Shown one piece after another: positions 6,886-8,252 of a DNA stretch of 8,252 nt; positions within the stretch are counted from its first letter, which is position 1, and every line of letters begins with the position of its first letter. Position numbers and translations under genes: made by a program. The DNA is taken from contig DATKNA010000071.1 of NCBI GenBank assembly GCA_035541595.1, forward strand, positions 1-8,252, read 5' to 3'. Under the pieces are notes generated by a model. It was not told the DNA's origin and did not search any database. It saw only the letters and a list, made by a program, of their open reading frames with translations. The stretch is from DATKNA01 sp035541595 (GTDB lineage Bacteria > Actinomycetota > Actinomycetes > Actinomycetales > Kineosporiaceae).

Positions 6886-7017
6886 ATGGGCGAGGAGGTG
6901 CGGACGGGACCGATCAAGGTCGGGACCGCGACGTGGACCGACAGGACGCTGCTCGCCTCGTGCCGGACCAACGCCCGGCAGGTGGCGGACCTGCTCGACC
7001 CCGGGCTGTCGGCGTGA
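6886..7017 (+). pseudogene. DUF72-family gene remnant with a large internal deletion
   Basis: From ATG 6886 (or GTG 6898, overlapping GAGGAG) the frame gives MGEEVRTGPIKVGTATWTD and continues RTLLAS. This matches the start of actinobacterial DUF72 proteins, where a VGTxxWxD motif opens the TIM-barrel-like domain. Full-length members have roughly 240-300 residues. Here the frame passes directly to CRTNARQVADLLDPGLSA and stops at TGA 7015-7017. That ending resembles the C-terminal NARQLADLL helix of the same family. The simplest reading is an in-frame deletion that removed about 200 or more codons and joined the two ends near 6960, leaving 43 residues that cannot fold as the domain. DUF72 function is itself unclear. 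The reading frame stays open from a TTG at 6805 inside the preceding gene, but that start has no support. An assembly collapse is a less likely alternative. Confidence 0.65.
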
Positions 7018-7029
7018 CCCCCGGACAGC
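7005..7029 (+). terminator. Possible weak terminator at the end of the DUF72 remnant
   Basis: GCTGTC (7005-7010) pairs with GACAGC (7024-7029). Two further GC pairs can form inside after a single bulged G, giving an imperfect eight-pair stem that spans the TGA of the DUF72 remnant. No T-run follows. It could help isolate the upstream transcript from the rpf leader, or it may be incidental. Confidence 0.3.
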
Positions 7030-7082
7030 ATGGGTCGTCATCACACCGACGGGCTATGACGTGTGCGATGTGTTACTCGGGC

Positions 7083-7111
7083 TTCACAGCACCCCAGGAA
7101 GCCGTTACGTT
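7083..7111 (+). promoter_or_regulatory. Candidate sigma70-type promoter of the rpf leader
   Basis: TTCACA (7083-7088, one mismatch to TTGACA) and TACGTT (7106-7111, fitting TANNNT) are separated by 17 bp. They would start transcription near 7118, about 37 bases before the first riboswitch pairing element, giving an untranslated leader of about 250 bases. Two GTTAC motifs sit at 7072-7076 and 7104-7108, 32 bp apart, the second overlapping the -10 box. They may be regulator sites, for example for an MtrA-type activator known to control cell-wall hydrolase genes; that link is speculative. Confidence 0.45.
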
Positions 7112-7154
7112 CGTGCTGGTTTTGCGGCAGTTCGGGCCGCACCCTCCTGTGGAC

Positions 7155-7354
7155 ACGCCGAGTCCTGCCCACCACAGGTGTCGCCGTTTCAGGGGCAGGA
7201 GCGGGGGACCCACAGGTTCCTCGGCGCGAGGAAGCGAGCTGGGCACGCCGGGTCGACCGGCCGCCCCGGCTCTCTCTCCTGCGTCTCGGGGTGAAGCCGC
7301 GCGAGCGGCCGGGTCAACCCTCGATCCGAACCCGACAGCTCACCTCGCAGGCGT
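7155..7354 (+). promoter_or_regulatory. ydaO/yuaA-type c-di-AMP riboswitch upstream of rpf
   Basis: The leader carries the conserved blocks of the ydaO class in order. ACGCC-GAGTCCTGCC opens it at 7155. GAGCGGGGGACCCA is at 7199-7212, GGGGTGAA at 7288-7295, CCGAACCCGACAGCT at 7326-7340, and CACCTCGCAGGCGT closes it. The closing stem P1 pairs ACGCC (7155-7159) with GGCGT (7350-7354). A variable GC-rich arm lies between 7213 and 7287. This class binds cyclic di-AMP and usually turns genes off when the ligand is high; it commonly precedes rpf and other cell-wall hydrolase genes in actinobacteria. The 3' strand of P1 touches the GGAAGG ribosome-binding site (7355-7360), and the ATG is only 12 bases past P1. 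There is thus no room for a separate terminator hairpin after the aptamer, which favours control of translation or a terminator built from aptamer sequence. Confidence 0.93.
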
Positions 7355-7366
7355 GGAAGGGATCCC

Positions 7367-8056
7367 ATGCGTGCACGCATCACTGCGGCTACGGTCGCGA
7401 CCGGCGCTCTTGCGCTCGGAATCACTGCCACCTCCGCGTCGGCGGCTCCGGCCTCGGCGTGGGACCAGCTCGCCGGCTGCGAGTCCGGCGGGAACTGGCA
7501 CATCAACACCGGCAACGGCTTCTACGGCGGGCTGCAGTTCACGACCTCGACGTGGCGCGCCTTCGGGGGGTCCGCGTACGCCCCGCGGGCCGATCTCGCC
7601 AGCCGCTCGCAGCAGATCGCCGTCGCCGAGCGTGTCCTGGCCGGTCAGGGCTGGGGCGCGTGGCCGGCCTGCTCCGCCAAGCTGCACCTGTCGGGCAGCG
7701 TGAGCGGCGGATCGGCCGCGGCGACGACCCGGTCGGCACCACAGGTCTCCCGCTCGACGGTCCGCTCCCCGCTGCACGTCGCCGGTCGTCACGTCGCCGC
7801 ACCGCCAGCGACGTCCGGCGAGCAGGTGGCGACCGGGACCACCCACAGCTCGACCCGGAGCACCGGCCGGGCGAGCGTGAGCACGTCCGGCACCGGCGGC
7901 GGCAGGTACGTCGTCCGTCCGGGCGACTACCTGTCCGCCATCGCCGCCAGGCACCGTGTGCCCGGCGCCTGGCAGGCGCTGTACGCGCTGAACCGTCAGG
8001 TCATCGGGCAGGACCCGAACCTGATCTTCCCGGGTGAGCGGCTGCGGCTGAGCTGA
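7367..8056 (+). CDS. rpf: Resuscitation-promoting factor with C-terminal LysM domain
   Basis: This 229-residue secreted protein should cleave peptidoglycan glycan strands, which aids spore germination, exit from dormancy and growth. A Sec signal peptide covers about residues 1-27 (RAR, a hydrophobic core, then SASAAPA). The Rpf lysozyme-like domain follows at about 30-105. It starts WDQLAGCESGGNW with the catalytic Glu39, continues NGFYGGLQF and ends GWGAWPAC; Cys38 and Cys102 should form the usual disulfide. A Ser/Thr/Ala/Gly-rich linker (about 108-177) joins it to a LysM domain (179-229, from YVVRPGDYLSAIA to NLIFPGERLRL), which anchors the enzyme to the wall. The layout matches Streptomyces RpfA-type proteins. 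ATG 7367 follows GGAAGG by six bases. Expression is probably governed by the c-di-AMP riboswitch directly upstream, and a strong terminator follows, so it is a single-gene unit. Confidence 0.95.
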   Translation: MRARITAATVATGALALGITATSASAAPASAWDQLAGCESGGNWHINTGNGFYGGLQFTTSTWRAFGGSAYAPRADLASRSQQIAVAERVLAGQGWGAWPACSAKLHLSGSVSGGSAAATTRSAPQVSRSTVRSPLHVAGRHVAAPPATSGEQVATGTTHSSTRSTGRASVSTSGTGGGRYVVRPGDYLSAIAARHRVPGAWQALYALNRQVIGQDPNLIFPGERLRLS

Positions 8057-8076
8057 CGCGGTCACGGCGACGCTCG

Positions 8077-8101
8077 GGCCGGCGGCGGAAGGCCGCCGGC
8101 C
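8077..8101 (+). terminator. GC-rich hairpin terminator after rpf
   Basis: GGCCGGCGGC (8077-8086) and GCCGCCGGCC (8092-8101) form a perfect 10-bp stem with a five-base GGAAG loop, starting 20 bases after the rpf stop. Only TT follows, as is common for actinobacterial terminators that lack a long T-run. Confidence 0.75.
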
Positions 8102-8190
8102 TTGGCGCACCCGGCCGTGCGTCCGCAGGTCCGGCGCTGCGGCGCTGCGACCCCCATGGCATGCTCTTAACACCACCAAATCGTGTCATT

Positions 8191-8252
8191 ATGAGCGTCC
8201 TCGTAGCGTCGAACCTGCTCCTCGTGACGGACGAGGGCCTCCTGGGGACGCC
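8191..8252 (+). CDS. Start of an unidentified gene (3' end beyond the right edge)
   Basis: ATG at 8191 opens 20 codons to the window edge, reading MSVLVASNLLLVTDEGLLGT. Nearly every third position is G or C, as in real genes of this genome, and the residues are hydrophobic then acidic, like a beta strand and turn at the start of a globular domain. That is too little to name a family. No Shine-Dalgarno site is seen. The stretch before it (8161-8194) is locally AT-rich, with TTAACA at 8167-8172 and CATTAT at 8187-8192, and may be promoter DNA; in that case a GTG at 8224 or a later start could be the true one. Confidence 0.45.
   Translation, partial: MSVLVASNLLLVTDEGLLGT

Noticed and set aside
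7063..8037. 324-codon plus-strand frame across the rpf leader and gene
   Set aside because: It runs through the riboswitch and then out of frame with Rpf; its composition is that of a shadow frame.
8131..8150. Short direct duplication of CGGCGCTG after the rpf terminator
   Set aside because: Only two copies of eight bases; nothing ties it to a function.

Overview
The window looks like chromosomal DNA from a high-GC actinobacterium. The reasons are GC-biased third codon positions in most genes, GTG starts, and a resuscitation-promoting factor (Rpf) gene behind a c-di-AMP riboswitch. The genus cannot be fixed from the sequence; Geodermatophilaceae or relatives are only a guess. No tRNA, rRNA, CRISPR array, insertion sequence or phage gene was seen.

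Minus-strand block (1-6011), read right to left. A PLP-dependent glutamate decarboxylase (6011-4626) is followed by an 11-bp tandem repeat, then a CorA-type Mg2+/divalent cation channel (4518-3484). A DUF167/YggU-like gene follows directly, its GTG abutting the corA stop. After 177 bp comes a small unrecognised gene (3027-2696) that appears to carry a one-base frameshift. Next are an APC-superfamily amino-acid permease resembling the YveA/aspartate:H+ symporter group (2559-898) and the 5' part of a HEAT-repeat protein (696-1, running off the left edge). The 201 bp between the last two (697-897) hold nothing I can name.

Plus-strand block (6201-8252). Divergent from the decarboxylase is a six-helix membrane protein (6201-6851). 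Then comes a short in-frame remnant of a DUF72 protein that seems to keep only its two ends (6886-7017). A 349-bp gene-free stretch (7018-7366) carries a likely promoter and a clear ydaO-type c-di-AMP riboswitch leading an Rpf gene with a C-terminal LysM domain (7367-8056). A perfect GC hairpin terminator follows, and the first 20 codons of a further gene run off the right edge.

Together: the decarboxylase, an amino-acid permease and CorA on one strand could serve pH, amino-acid and ion homeostasis, but this is inference; the permease is not a recognisable GadC antiporter. The riboswitch-rpf unit links c-di-AMP to peptidoglycan remodelling, an established theme in actinobacteria. I did not find a clearly new system. 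The best leads are the two damaged genes, the riboswitch/ribosome-binding-site geometry, the tandem repeat, and the overlapping inverted repeats before the membrane protein gene.
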